This document shows, one piece after another, positions 8,074 to 16,205 of a stretch of DNA of 64,000 bases. The notes beneath the pieces were generated by a model. That model did no database searches. It worked only from the letters and a program-made list of their open reading frames with translations, and was not told the origin of the DNA. The DNA is from Sinorhizobium sp. B11 (GTDB lineage Bacteria; Pseudomonadota; Alphaproteobacteria; Rhizobiales; Rhizobiaceae): the NCBI GenBank assembly GCA_039725955.1, contig CP091034.1:1550001-1614000 (forward strand). The letters run 5' to 3'. The position numbers were made by a program, and so were the translations under genes. Every line of letters starts with the position of its first letter. Within the stretch, counting starts at the first letter, position 1.

Positions 8074-9192
8074 ATGCGTGTCGGTTGCCCGAAGGAAATC
8101 AAGAACCATGAATATCGCGTCGGCCTGACGCCGGCTTCGGTCAGAGAATATGTCGCCCATGGCCACGAGGTATGGGTGGAAACGAAGGCAGGTGCCGGCA
8201 TTGGTGCCGATGATGCCGCCTATGTGGCCGCTGGCGCGAAGATCGCCGCCTCCGCCAAGGATATTTTCGAAAAGTGCGACATGATCGTCAAGGTCAAGGA
8301 GCCGCAGCCCTCGGAATGGGCGCAACTCCGCGACGGTCAGCTCCTCTACACCTATCTGCATCTCGCGCCCGATCCGGAACAGACCAAGGGTCTGCTCGCA
8401 TCCGGCGTTACGGCAATCGCCTATGAGACGGTAACCGACGATCGCGGTGGCCTGCCGCTCCTGGCGCCGATGTCTGAGGTCGCCGGTCGACTTTCGATCC
8501 AGGCCGGCGCCACCGCGCTGCAAAAGGCCAATGGCGGCCTTGGCATCTTGCTCGGCGGCGTGCCCGGCGTTCTCCCGGCCAAGGTTGCGATCATCGGCGG
8601 CGGCGTCGTCGGCCTGCATGCCGCCAAGATGGCTGCCGGTCTCGGCGCCGATGTCAGCATTCTCGACAAGTCGCTGCCGCGCCTGCGCCAGCTCGACGAT
8701 ATCTTCAATGGCCGTATTCACACGCGCTATTCCAGCATCCAGGCACTGGAAGAGGAAGTCTTTACTGCTGATCTGGTCATCGGTGCCGTGCTGATCCCCG
8801 GCGCTGCAGCACCAAAGCTTGTGACCCGCGAAATGCTCTCCGGCATGAAGAAGGGCTCCGTCATCGTCGACGTCGCCATCGACCAGGGTGGCTGCTTCGA
8901 AACCTCGCACGCAACGACGCATTCCGAACCGACCTATGTCGTCGACGGCGTCGTGCATTATTGCGTCGCCAACATGCCGGGCGCGGTTCCCGTCACATCA
9001 GCCCATGCGCTGAACAATGCGACGCTCGTCCACGGCCTCGCGCTCGCCGATCGCGGCCTGCGCGCCATTGCCGAGGACAAGCACCTGCGCAACGGATTGA
9101 ACGTCCATCGGGGCCGCATTACCAACAAACCGGTCGCGGATGCGCTTGGTTACGAGGCAGTGGCTCCTGAAAGCGCACTGAACGTGGCGTAA
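8074..9192 (+). CDS. ald: Alanine dehydrogenase
   Basis: 372-aa NAD-dependent alanine dehydrogenase interconverting L-alanine and pyruvate plus ammonium; the length is standard for the family (about 371 aa). The start MRVGCPKEIKNHEYRVGLTP is characteristic. KVKEPQPSEW contains the substrate lysine region, YLHLAPD follows, and the NAD site reads VAIIGGGVVGLHAA near residue 170. The ATG at 8074 follows GAGAGGAA. In rhizobia this enzyme is important for alanine catabolism and nitrogen metabolism in bacteroids. Probably activated by the divergent Lrp-type regulator in response to alanine. Confidence 0.95.
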   Translation: MRVGCPKEIKNHEYRVGLTPASVREYVAHGHEVWVETKAGAGIGADDAAYVAAGAKIAASAKDIFEKCDMIVKVKEPQPSEWAQLRDGQLLYTYLHLAPDPEQTKGLLASGVTAIAYETVTDDRGGLPLLAPMSEVAGRLSIQAGATALQKANGGLGILLGGVPGVLPAKVAIIGGGVVGLHAAKMAAGLGADVSILDKSLPRLRQLDDIFNGRIHTRYSSIQALEEEVFTADLVIGAVLIPGAAAPKLVTREMLSGMKKGSVIVDVAIDQGGCFETSHATTHSEPTYVVDGVVHYCVANMPGAVPVTSAHALNNATLVHGLALADRGLRAIAEDKHLRNGLNVHRGRITNKPVADALGYEAVAPESALNVA

Positions 9193-9208
9193 ACCAGCTG
9201 ACTCAAGG

Positions 9209-9718
9209 TCAGGTAAGGGCGCCAGCTTCCGCAAGGGCTGGCGCCTTTATTTTGTCGATCCGGCACTGATAGCAATTGTTGCGCGCCGAGCGCACATGCA
9301 CGTAGGCGATGTCGGGCCGTGCGAGCAATTCGGCTGCATAGGAAGGAATTCTGTCGATCGGCGTCACCGCGCCGGTGCCGTAGACGATCCTGTCGGTCTC
9401 GCCGTAGCCGCGGACAATGAAATCTGGGCTCGTAGTCAGGACGGGAGGCAGGACCTCGTCGGAAGAATAGTGCTGACAGGGCTGCTTGTGCAGGAAGACC
9501 GGCCCGGTTTCGGCATAGGGCTGCAGTTCCGGAAAGGGGCGATAGGCAAAGACGAACAGCTCTTCGCCAGCGCCGATATTGCGCAGACAATGCCGGCATG
9601 GGTGGCCCGGACCATCGGAGATCATTGTTTCCGGCAGACGTCCGTAGGCATCGCGACCGCCGCTCCACAGCGCTTCTGCATCAGCTGTCGGCATGGCTGA
9701 AAATTGAATGTTGTTCAT
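9209..9718 (-). CDS. DUF1203 domain-containing protein
   Basis: 169-aa cytoplasmic protein matching DUF1203 in size and pattern: an early PCRHCLRNIGAGEELFVFAYRPF block, a central FLHKQPCQHY block and a C-terminal YVHVRSARNNCYQCRI block. Cysteines recur in pairs (CRHC, CYQC), so metal binding is possible but unproven. The ATG at 9718 has GGAG upstream. It is the last gene of the minus-strand cysK-like operon. The gene's 3' end forms one arm of the ald terminator hairpin. Function unknown. Confidence 0.75.
   Translation of the reverse strand: MNNIQFSAMPTADAEALWSGGRDAYGRLPETMISDGPGHPCRHCLRNIGAGEELFVFAYRPFPELQPYAETGPVFLHKQPCQHYSSDEVLPPVLTTSPDFIVRGYGETDRIVYGTGAVTPIDRIPSYAAELLARPDIAYVHVRSARNNCYQCRIDKIKAPALAEAGALT
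9218..9245 (+). terminator. Terminator downstream of ald
   Basis: Stem GGCGCCAGC / GCTGGCGCC followed on the plus strand by TTTATTTTG. The hairpin overlaps the last codons of the convergent DUF1203 gene, which encode an Ala-rich palindromic stretch. Confidence 0.75.
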
Positions 9719-9817
9719 GGCAAATCTCCTCATGAGCTTTGCCATAGTGTCTGCCCTTGCGGCCTTTCAAACCACCCGATTCTTGCCTGAAACCGGGAAG
9801 GTTTGGGCGGTGCTCGA

Positions 9818-10378
9818 TCAGCCGCGTCGGGCTATTTCCAGCAGTTCCTTGTCGCTTAGTGGTCTGACGATCCCGGTGCCGGTGGAGACGGGAGAAAAAC
9901 CGAACATCTGGTAGAGCTGCAATGCCCGCGGATGGTCGAGATTGTTGGTGGTCGTCGTGACCTTTTGCGGGTTCAGCGTCCAGATCGCGTAGAGAGCCTG
10001 GAGCAGGAACCATTTGCCGATGCCGAGGCCGAGCGCGTGCTCGAAGAGCCCGAAATGGCTGAGCTCGATCGTATCCTCGTCCTCGCAGAGATATTCATAG
10101 AAGCCGGCCGGCGCGCCATTGACGTAGAGCACGCTGATATTGTTGCGCTTGTCGTGCAGGGCGACGGTCAATTCCTCGTCGCTCATCCGCAGACGGTCGA
10201 CCCACTGCCAGCGCGCCCCGACCTGTCGATAGAGATAGCGATAGAAAGGCAGTGGAATGGCCGGTGCGCGCATGATCGCCGTCTGGATATTGACGGGCAC
10301 GGGCAGGCTTGCCTTCGGCGGCGCGACCATTTCAAGCCGCGTGATATGGGCCTTGAGCGAGGCGGGCGTCTTTCCCAT
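9818..10378 (-). CDS. GNAT-family N-acetyltransferase
   Basis: 186-aa acetyl-CoA-dependent acyltransferase. The GNAT core is visible as LYVNGAPAGFYEYL, then IELSHFGLFEHALGLGIGKWFLLQAL (motif A with the GLGIGKW pyrophosphate loop, about residues 105-130) and the motif B segment TNNLDHPRALQLYQMFGFSPV. The ATG at 10378 lies 4 bp after the sseA stop, so the two are translationally linked. Residue numbers are approximate and the acceptor is unknown; the sulfur operon context suggests a small amine or amino-acid derivative. Confidence 0.82.
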   Translation of the reverse strand: MGKTPASLKAHITRLEMVAPPKASLPVPVNIQTAIMRAPAIPLPFYRYLYRQVGARWQWVDRLRMSDEELTVALHDKRNNISVLYVNGAPAGFYEYLCEDEDTIELSHFGLFEHALGLGIGKWFLLQALYAIWTLNPQKVTTTTNNLDHPRALQLYQMFGFSPVSTGTGIVRPLSDKELLEIARRG

Positions 10379-10382
10379 GGCG

Positions 10383-11252
10383 TCAGGCTTTGACCGCTGC
10401 AGGAGGACCGGTAACGACAGGCGTATCCTCGCGGCTGCCCCATTCGCTCCAGGAGCCGTCATAGAGCTTGTTGTCGGTATGTCCGAGCGATTCCAGCGCC
10501 AGCGTGATGATTGCTGCGGTAATACCCGATCCGCAGGAGGTAACGACCGGCTTCGAAAGATCGATGCCGGCATCCTCGATCGTCTGCTTCAGTTCCGGCA
10601 GCGATTTGAAACGGCCCTGGTTTGCGAAAACGCCCGAAGGCAGGCTGCGGGCACCTGGCATATGGCCGGAGCGCATGCCGACGCGCGGTTCCGGTTCGCT
10701 GGCCGCGAAACGGCCGGCGCTGCGGGCATCGGCGATCTGCAGGGCGCCGCTTGAGACGATATCGCGCATCTGCTCGAGGTGAACGACGCGGTCGGAATCG
10801 TAGTTCGTCTTGAAACTCGCCGGCGCATATTGTGGCGTTTCGGTTTCGAGCGGCCGGCCTTCAGCCTTCCATCCGTCCAGTCCGCCGTCGAGCACGAAGA
10901 CATTCTTTGCGCCCATGACCCGGAACAGCCACCACACACGCGGCGAGGCGAACATGCCGATGCCGTCATAGACCACAATGCGGTCATTCTCGCTGATGCC
11001 GAGTTTGCCGACTTCGGCGGCGAAATGATCGGGCGAGGGGATCGTGTGCGGCAGGTTCGTCGAGTGGTCGGCGATTTTGTCCTGATCGAAGCGGATCGCA
11101 CCCGGAATATGGCCGGCAGCATATTCTGCATCGGCATCGCGCTTCTGCGCCGGCAGATAGAAGGATGCGTCGAGCACGCGCAGATCGGATTTGCCGAGTT
11201 CAGCCTGTAGCCAGTCGGCCGAAACGACGAAACGGCTCTTGGTGTCGCTCAT
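10383..11252 (-). CDS. sseA: 3-mercaptopyruvate sulfurtransferase
   Basis: 289-aa tandem rhodanese protein that transfers sulfane sulfur from 3-mercaptopyruvate to thiol acceptors or cyanide. The inactive N-terminal rhodanese repeat (residues 1-140) is followed by the catalytic repeat with the active loop TSCGSGITAA near residue 240. The CG-S-G-I-T-A form is the mercaptopyruvate type rather than the thiosulfate type (CRxGx[RT]). Position in an operon with a cysteine-synthase-like enzyme fits a role in cysteine breakdown and sulfide or persulfide supply. The gene starts 26 bp after the AlaX-like gene. Confidence 0.93.
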   Translation of the reverse strand: MSDTKSRFVVSADWLQAELGKSDLRVLDASFYLPAQKRDADAEYAAGHIPGAIRFDQDKIADHSTNLPHTIPSPDHFAAEVGKLGISENDRIVVYDGIGMFASPRVWWLFRVMGAKNVFVLDGGLDGWKAEGRPLETETPQYAPASFKTNYDSDRVVHLEQMRDIVSSGALQIADARSAGRFAASEPEPRVGMRSGHMPGARSLPSGVFANQGRFKSLPELKQTIEDAGIDLSKPVVTSCGSGITAAIITLALESLGHTDNKLYDGSWSEWGSREDTPVVTGPPAAVKA

Positions 11253-11278
11253 GATGATCTCCCCAAAAATATCGTCTA

Positions 11279-12016
11279 TCAGGCTTCGTCGCCGGGCGTG
11301 CCGAAGCGAATGCGGAAGCGCCTGTTCTCTTTGCCCTTCTTCTCGATCTTGGCAATATGAATCTGGCCGACTTCCTGAGTTTCCGAAACATGCGTGCCGC
11401 CGCAGGGCTGGCTGTCAACAGCTGAATTCTCTCCGATACAGACGAGGCTGACACGGCCAAGACCAACAGGAGGACGCACATTCTTCGACTTGACGATGCC
11501 GGGATTGGCGGCGAGCTCCTCATCCGTGATCCACTGAACATAGACAGGATGGTTCTGGTTGACGAGGTCCATCAGCCTGGCCGTCACCTCGTCCTTGTCG
11601 ATCGTGTCGCTCATGTCGAAATCGACGCGGCTTTCATCCTCGCCGACAGCAGCACCGGTAATCGGATAGGAGCAGACGACTGAAAGAAGATGGCAGGCCG
11701 TATGCATGCGCATCAGCCTGTAACGGCGCGGCCAGTCGATGTGCACAACCAGCTTTTCGCCGACCTCCGGCCGCGGCTGGCCCTCCTGCGGCACATGAAT
11801 GACGACGTCCTTGCTCGCACCATGTTTCGCCTGGCCAAGCCCTATCCTGGAGCCGTCAGCCCGTTCGAAGAAGCCTGTGTCGCCCGGCTGCCCGCCAGAC
11901 GTCGCGTAAAAGCAAGTCTGGTCCAGCTCGATGCCCCCGTCCTCGTGGACGGCCGTGACGACCGCTTCACATGTGGAAAGGTAGAAGTCGTCACGGTAGA
12001 GGGCATTGACTGGCAT
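11279..12016 (-). CDS. Alanyl-tRNA editing protein (AlaX-like)
   Basis: 245-aa freestanding homologue of the AlaRS editing domain, which deacylates Ser-tRNA(Ala) or Gly-tRNA(Ala) in trans. The N-terminal beta-barrel has ATSGGQPGDTGFF, equivalent to the AlaRS pattern. The zinc site is intact: HTACH near residue 105 (HxxxH) and CGGTH near residue 205. The gene starts 6 bp after the cysK-like stop, within one operon. The association with cysteine/serine-derived metabolism suggests protection against serine or a related amino acid, but that is inference. Confidence 0.88.
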   Translation of the reverse strand: MPVNALYRDDFYLSTCEAVVTAVHEDGGIELDQTCFYATSGGQPGDTGFFERADGSRIGLGQAKHGASKDVVIHVPQEGQPRPEVGEKLVVHIDWPRRYRLMRMHTACHLLSVVCSYPITGAAVGEDESRVDFDMSDTIDKDEVTARLMDLVNQNHPVYVQWITDEELAANPGIVKSKNVRPPVGLGRVSLVCIGENSAVDSQPCGGTHVSETQEVGQIHIAKIEKKGKENRRFRIRFGTPGDEA

Positions 12017-12022
12017 GGAGGC

Positions 12023-13063
12023 TCACGCTGCGGGTTCGTAGGGTATTCTGATATCCGTCGAGCCGACCATCCAGGCAGGAATGGGAAGACCCTTGGACGA
12101 AAGGAAGTCCGGATTGAAAAGCTTGGACTGATAGCGGTTGCCATAATCGCAGAGGATTGTCACGACCGTATGGCCGGGACCGAGATCTTGGGCGAGGCGA
12201 ACCGCACCGGCAATGTTGATCGCCGTGGAGCCGCCAAGGCAAAGCCCCTCATGTTCGACCAGATCGAAGAGGTAGGGGAGCGATTCAGCATCGGTGACGT
12301 GATAAGAGAAATCGGGCGTGAAGCCTTCCAGGTTGGCGGTGATGCGCCCCTGGCCGATACCTTCCGTGATCGACGATCCCTCCGACTTCAGCGCGCCGTT
12401 CGCGTAGAATTCGTAGAGCGCGGCACCCTCGGGATCTGCGATGCCGATCTTGATATCCCTGTTGAAGCCCCTGAGGCCTGCGGCAACACCGGCAAGCGTT
12501 CCGCCCGAACCGACCGAGCAGATGAAGCCGTCGACCTTGCCATCCGTATCTTTCCAGATCTCGGGCGCGGTGGTTTCGATATGGGCCTGACGGTTGGCAA
12601 CGTTGTCGAACTGGTTCGCCCAGATCGCGCCGTTCGGCTCGCTCTTGGCAAGCTGTTCGGCAAGGCGGCCCGAAACCTTCACATAGTTGTTCGGGTTCTT
12701 GTAGGGAACTGCCGGAACTTCGACGAGCTCGGCGCCGAGCAGGCGCAGCGCGTCCTTCTTTTCCTGGCTCTGCGTTTCCGGAATGACGATGACGGTACGA
12801 TAGCCGAGCGCCTTGGCAACGAGCGTCAGGCCAATTCCGGTATTGCCCGCCGTACCCTCGACGATGACACCGCCAGGCTTCAGCAGGCCCTTCCTCTCGG
12901 CGTCACGGATGATATAGAGCGCCGCTCGGTCCTTCACCGACTGGCCGGGATTGAGGAATTCGGCCTTGCCGAGAATGGTGCAGCCGGTTGCCTCGGAAAC
13001 ACCCTTGAGCTTGATGAGGGGCGTATTGCCGATAGCCTCGATTACGGAGGGGTGGAAGGTCAT
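12023..13063 (-). CDS. Cysteine synthase / cysteine desulfhydrase-like PLP enzyme
   Basis: 346-aa fold-type II PLP enzyme of the cysteine synthase family. The PLP lysine is in NPGQSVKDRAA near residue 44; the phosphate loop reads GSGGTLAG near residue 180; GGSTAINIAGA lies near residue 280. The usual TSGNTG asparagine loop is GTAGNTG here, and a C-terminal extension with CDYGNRYQSKLFNPDFL gives 346 aa instead of the ~310-325 aa of CysK. These features also fit the cysteine desulfhydrase-like (Cds1) subgroup, so synthesis versus breakdown cannot be settled. First gene of a five-gene minus-strand operon with AlaX-like, sseA, GNAT and DUF1203. Confidence 0.85.
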   Translation of the reverse strand: MTFHPSVIEAIGNTPLIKLKGVSEATGCTILGKAEFLNPGQSVKDRAALYIIRDAERKGLLKPGGVIVEGTAGNTGIGLTLVAKALGYRTVIVIPETQSQEKKDALRLLGAELVEVPAVPYKNPNNYVKVSGRLAEQLAKSEPNGAIWANQFDNVANRQAHIETTAPEIWKDTDGKVDGFICSVGSGGTLAGVAAGLRGFNRDIKIGIADPEGAALYEFYANGALKSEGSSITEGIGQGRITANLEGFTPDFSYHVTDAESLPYLFDLVEHEGLCLGGSTAINIAGAVRLAQDLGPGHTVVTILCDYGNRYQSKLFNPDFLSSKGLPIPAWMVGSTDIRIPYEPAA

Positions 13064-13209
13064 GGAATCTGCCTCGTTTACGCATAGTTTAGGAACGGTC
13101 TTTTCCCTTCACAAGGCGGCGTTGGCAAGAAATCCTATTCCATGCCTTTCAGGCACGCGATAAAATTAGTCTTTCCCTTCCAGCCCATTGCCGTCTCCAG
13201 GCGCGCCGG

Positions 13210-13238
13210 TGATCCGAAGATTGACTTTCGGCGTATGG
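13210..13238 (+). promoter_or_regulatory. Candidate RpoE/ECF promoter for chrR-like gene
   Basis: TGATCC at 13210-13215, 18-bp spacer, then TATGG at 13234-13238, about 37 bp before the GTG start at 13275. TGATCC with an 18-bp spacer and a TA-rich -10 resembles the singlet-oxygen RpoE promoters of Rhodobacter as I recall them; the -10 half is weaker than the one upstream of the photolyase. Confidence 0.4.
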
Positions 13239-13274
13239 ATGACGACAAAGCAAGCACGGGCGCAGGAACAAGGC

Positions 13275-13934
13275 GTGACCGAATCTGACATGGTTCACGA
13301 GCATATCGACACGATCGATGCATTGATGGCGCATTATGTTGCCGGCTCCCTCCCGGAGCCGGCCCGCGTACTCGTGGAATCCCATCTCGAAATGAAGGCG
13401 GACAATCGTGGCCTTGTGGCCGACCTTGAACGGCTGGCCGGAGACGCTCTGGAAAGCACGCCGGCAAGCCCGATCAGTGACCGAGATGCGAAGCTTGCGG
13501 CAATCTTCGGCTCGAAGGCTCCTGCGTCCCCTGCGAAGCCCCCGTCACGTCCGCGGGGCGCTCTTTTTCCGCGTGCCTTGCGCAATCTCGTCGGTTTCGA
13601 AGCCGACGACGTGCCGTGGCGCAAGCGCCTTCCGGGCTTCAAGGAATATGCGACCGATATCGACGGCTGCGAAGTCAGCCTGATGTGGATAAGGCCTGGC
13701 CGAGCGCTGCCTGCCCACACGCATGCGGGCATGGAACTGATCCTCATCCTCGATGGCGCCTTCCACGACGAGCGCGGCCGCTTTGGGCCGGGAGATATCT
13801 CGGTTGCGGATGCCACGATCGACCATCGCCCCGTCGCAGAAAAGGACTGGCCCTGCATCGCTTTCGCCGTTTCGGACGGCCCAATCAAGCTCACCGGCTC
13901 CTTCCGTCAGATCATTGGCGATCTCATCGGCTGA
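13275..13934 (+). CDS. ChrR-like anti-sigma factor with cupin domain, zinc-binding cysteines absent
   Basis: 219-aa relative of ChrR, which holds the ECF sigma factor RpoE inactive until singlet oxygen appears. The N-terminal anti-sigma domain aligns without gaps to Rhodobacter ChrR (HIDTIDALMAHYVAGSL, then VLVESHLEMKADNR). Both histidine zinc ligands are kept, but the two cysteines of the usual CxxC are Lys and Asn. The C-terminal cupin keeps its likely metal ligands (AHTHAGMEL and DHRP). The GTG at 13275 follows AGGA at 7 nt and gives the family length. No sigma factor gene is adjacent. It precedes an SDR and faces away from the cysK-like operon. Confidence 0.8.
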   Translation: MTESDMVHEHIDTIDALMAHYVAGSLPEPARVLVESHLEMKADNRGLVADLERLAGDALESTPASPISDRDAKLAAIFGSKAPASPAKPPSRPRGALFPRALRNLVGFEADDVPWRKRLPGFKEYATDIDGCEVSLMWIRPGRALPAHTHAGMELILILDGAFHDERGRFGPGDISVADATIDHRPVAEKDWPCIAFAVSDGPIKLTGSFRQIIGDLIG

Positions 13935-14033
13935 AAGCAGCCACAATGCTGTGATAGAGCCATTGTCCCGGGAGAGATGGGGGGAGCTTCCGGACTGTGT
14001 TCGTATTCAAATCGGCAGACCGGAGGAAGTGTC

Positions 14034-14867
14034 ATGCGTAATTTCATCGCCCGCCCGGAGCATGGTATCGTCTGGATTTCCGGCGCGAGTTCCGGAATAG
14101 GCCGAGCGCTGGCGCTGAAGCTCGCAGGCGAGGGATACGGGGTCGCCGTCACCGCCCGCAATCACGAAAAACTGGTGGAATTGCAGGCCGAGGCATCCGG
14201 ATTGCCCGGCAGCATCATCGTGCTCGACGGCGATGTGACCGACGCCGAAGACATGGAACATGTCATGGCCTCGATCGAATACGAGCATGGCACGCTCGCG
14301 ATGGCCATCCTCTGCGCAGGCGTCTATCAGCCCGTTCACGGCGAGGATCTGAACAGAGCCGATTTCGAGGAGACTTTTGCCGTCAACCTGTCAGGCGTCG
14401 TCAATTGCCTCCTGCCGGCGCTCCGCCACATGAAGACGAAGGGGCAGGGACAGGTCGCCATCGTTTCCTCGGTGACCGGCTACACGGGATTGCCGACCAG
14501 CGCCGCCTACGGCGCGACCAAGGCTGCCCTGATCAACATGGCCGAAAGCCTGAAATTCGACCTCGACAAGATCGGCATCCGTATCCAGCTCATCAATCCG
14601 GGTTTCGTTGACACGCCGGCAACGCGCAAGAATGCCTTTCCGATGCCGGCACTTATTTCGCCCGAGGCCGCTGCGGAGCGCATTGCGGCAGGCCTCAAGA
14701 CGCAGGCTTTCGAGATCACTTTCCCGCGGCATTTCACCTATATGCTGAAGTTCCTGCGGATACTGCCTTATGGTCTCTATTTCCCGCTGGTCAACCGTTT
14801 CACAGGCTGGCGAGAGCGGCCTCTAGATAGAGGTCACCGGCCGGCGACACCGCATCCGGCTGAATGA
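14034..14867 (+). CDS. SDR-family oxidoreductase, singlet-oxygen-cluster type
   Basis: 277-aa short-chain dehydrogenase. Rossmann motif SGASSGIGRALA near residue 18, NLSGVVNCLLPAL mid-protein and active-site YGATKAALINMAES near residue 160. The ATG at 14034 is preceded by GGAGGAAGT. It lies 99 bp downstream of the chrR-like gene on the same strand and ends one base before the convergent cfa-like gene. SDRs of this type accompany the CFA/DUF1365/FAD set in several alphaproteobacteria; a role in membrane-lipid modification is plausible but not shown. Confidence 0.87.
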   Translation: MRNFIARPEHGIVWISGASSGIGRALALKLAGEGYGVAVTARNHEKLVELQAEASGLPGSIIVLDGDVTDAEDMEHVMASIEYEHGTLAMAILCAGVYQPVHGEDLNRADFEETFAVNLSGVVNCLLPALRHMKTKGQGQVAIVSSVTGYTGLPTSAAYGATKAALINMAESLKFDLDKIGIRIQLINPGFVDTPATRKNAFPMPALISPEAAAERIAAGLKTQAFEITFPRHFTYMLKFLRILPYGLYFPLVNRFTGWRERPLDRGHRPATPHPAE

Positions 14868-16127
14868 TCAGCGGCGCGAAAAAACCACCTGCCGCACATC
14901 GATATTGCGGGCGCGGAAGCCGGCCTCACAATAGAACAGGTAGAATTCCCAGAGCCGCTTGAATCGGTCGTCGAAACCCATCGGCCGGAGCTTATGCCAC
15001 ACGGACCAGAAGCGCTCGCGCCATTCCGCGAGCGTACGGGCATAATCGAGGCCGAAGCCGAAGTCCCTGACCAGTGACAGGTCCATCTTCTTGCCGAGTT
15101 CGGCAAGGTGATGACGCGTCGGCAGCATGCCGCCGGGGAAGACGTATTTCTGGATGAAGTCCGGATTGCTGCGATATTGCTCGAAAGATTCGGGCCGGAT
15201 AGTGATGATCTGCAGCCCTGCCTTGCCGCCCGGCTTCAGGCATTGTCTAAGCTTGGAGAAATAGGCCGGCCAGTATTTCTCGCCCACGGCCTCGAACATC
15301 TCGATGGAAACGATGCGATCGTAGACACCGGTCTCGTCGCGATAGTCCTGGAAGCGGAAATCGACCTTGTCGCCTAGCCCTGCCTTGCTGATGCGCTCTT
15401 GCGCGAAGGCAAGCTGCTCACGGCTGATGGTCAGTCCGGTCACGCGGCAATTCAATTCGCTCGCCGCGAATTCCGCAAAGCCGCCCCACCCGCAACCAAT
15501 CTCGAGCACATGATCACCGGGCTTGATGCCGGTCGCTTCCGCCAGCGCCCGATACTTGGCGCTCTGTGCCGATTGCAGGTCGTTGGCACCGGTCGAATAA
15601 AGCGCTGACGAGTAGGTCATGCTCGGATCGAGCCATTGCTTGTAGAAGTCATTGCCGAGGTCGTAATGGGCCGAAATATTGCGCCTGGACCCGGCCCTGG
15701 TGTTGGCATTCATCCAATGGCGGATGCGTTCCACGAAGCGGCCGACACCGCTCGTGCCATAAGAATAACTGTATGCGGCCTCGCCGTTCACGAGAAACAG
15801 CTCGAGGAAGGCGGTGATATCGGGGCTATCCCAGTCGCCATCCATGTAGGTCTCTGCGATCCCGATGGTGCCGCTGGTCAGAGCCCGGTCGGGAAGGTTC
15901 CAATTCCGGAGCGTGAGCGCTGCATTCGGTCCGGCGGCCTCGCCCCTGATCAACACCTTGCGCCCGTCGGGCAGCGTGACGGCAAGGGACCCTTGCTGTA
16001 TGCCCAGCAAACCGCGCAGCGCAAGCTTCGCCTTGAACGGCAGGTCTCTGACGATGCGCGAAATATTCTCCGCCGTCAGCGTTACCGCGTCCCGGGTCGC
16101 TTGGTTCAAGTCCTGTATATTGCTCAC
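14868..16127 (-). CDS. Cyclopropane-fatty-acyl-phospholipid synthase-family methyltransferase
   Basis: 419-aa SAM-dependent methyltransferase acting on unsaturated phospholipid acyl chains at the membrane surface. SAM-binding motif VLEIGCGWGGFAEFAA near residue 190, preceded by SAHYDLGNDFYKQWLDPSMTYSSA-type CFA signature and followed by LTISREQLAFA. The GTG at 16127 is chosen because GGGAGG lies at good spacing; the longer TTG alternative at 16196 lacks this. Last gene of the photolyase operon, 78 bp after DUF1365. Homologues in the Rhodobacter RpoE regulon (cfaA and relatives) take part in membrane-lipid methylation, including furan fatty acid formation. Confidence 0.9.
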   Translation of the reverse strand: MSNIQDLNQATRDAVTLTAENISRIVRDLPFKAKLALRGLLGIQQGSLAVTLPDGRKVLIRGEAAGPNAALTLRNWNLPDRALTSGTIGIAETYMDGDWDSPDITAFLELFLVNGEAAYSYSYGTSGVGRFVERIRHWMNANTRAGSRRNISAHYDLGNDFYKQWLDPSMTYSSALYSTGANDLQSAQSAKYRALAEATGIKPGDHVLEIGCGWGGFAEFAASELNCRVTGLTISREQLAFAQERISKAGLGDKVDFRFQDYRDETGVYDRIVSIEMFEAVGEKYWPAYFSKLRQCLKPGGKAGLQIITIRPESFEQYRSNPDFIQKYVFPGGMLPTRHHLAELGKKMDLSLVRDFGFGLDYARTLAEWRERFWSVWHKLRPMGFDDRFKRLWEFYLFYCEAGFRARNIDVRQVVFSRR

Positions 16128-16205
16128 CGTCCGTCCTCCCGTATTTTGGGGCCGGTCAGGACAATGCTTGCGCCTCTCCTCCGGCGATTGCGACAAACGC
16201 TAAAT

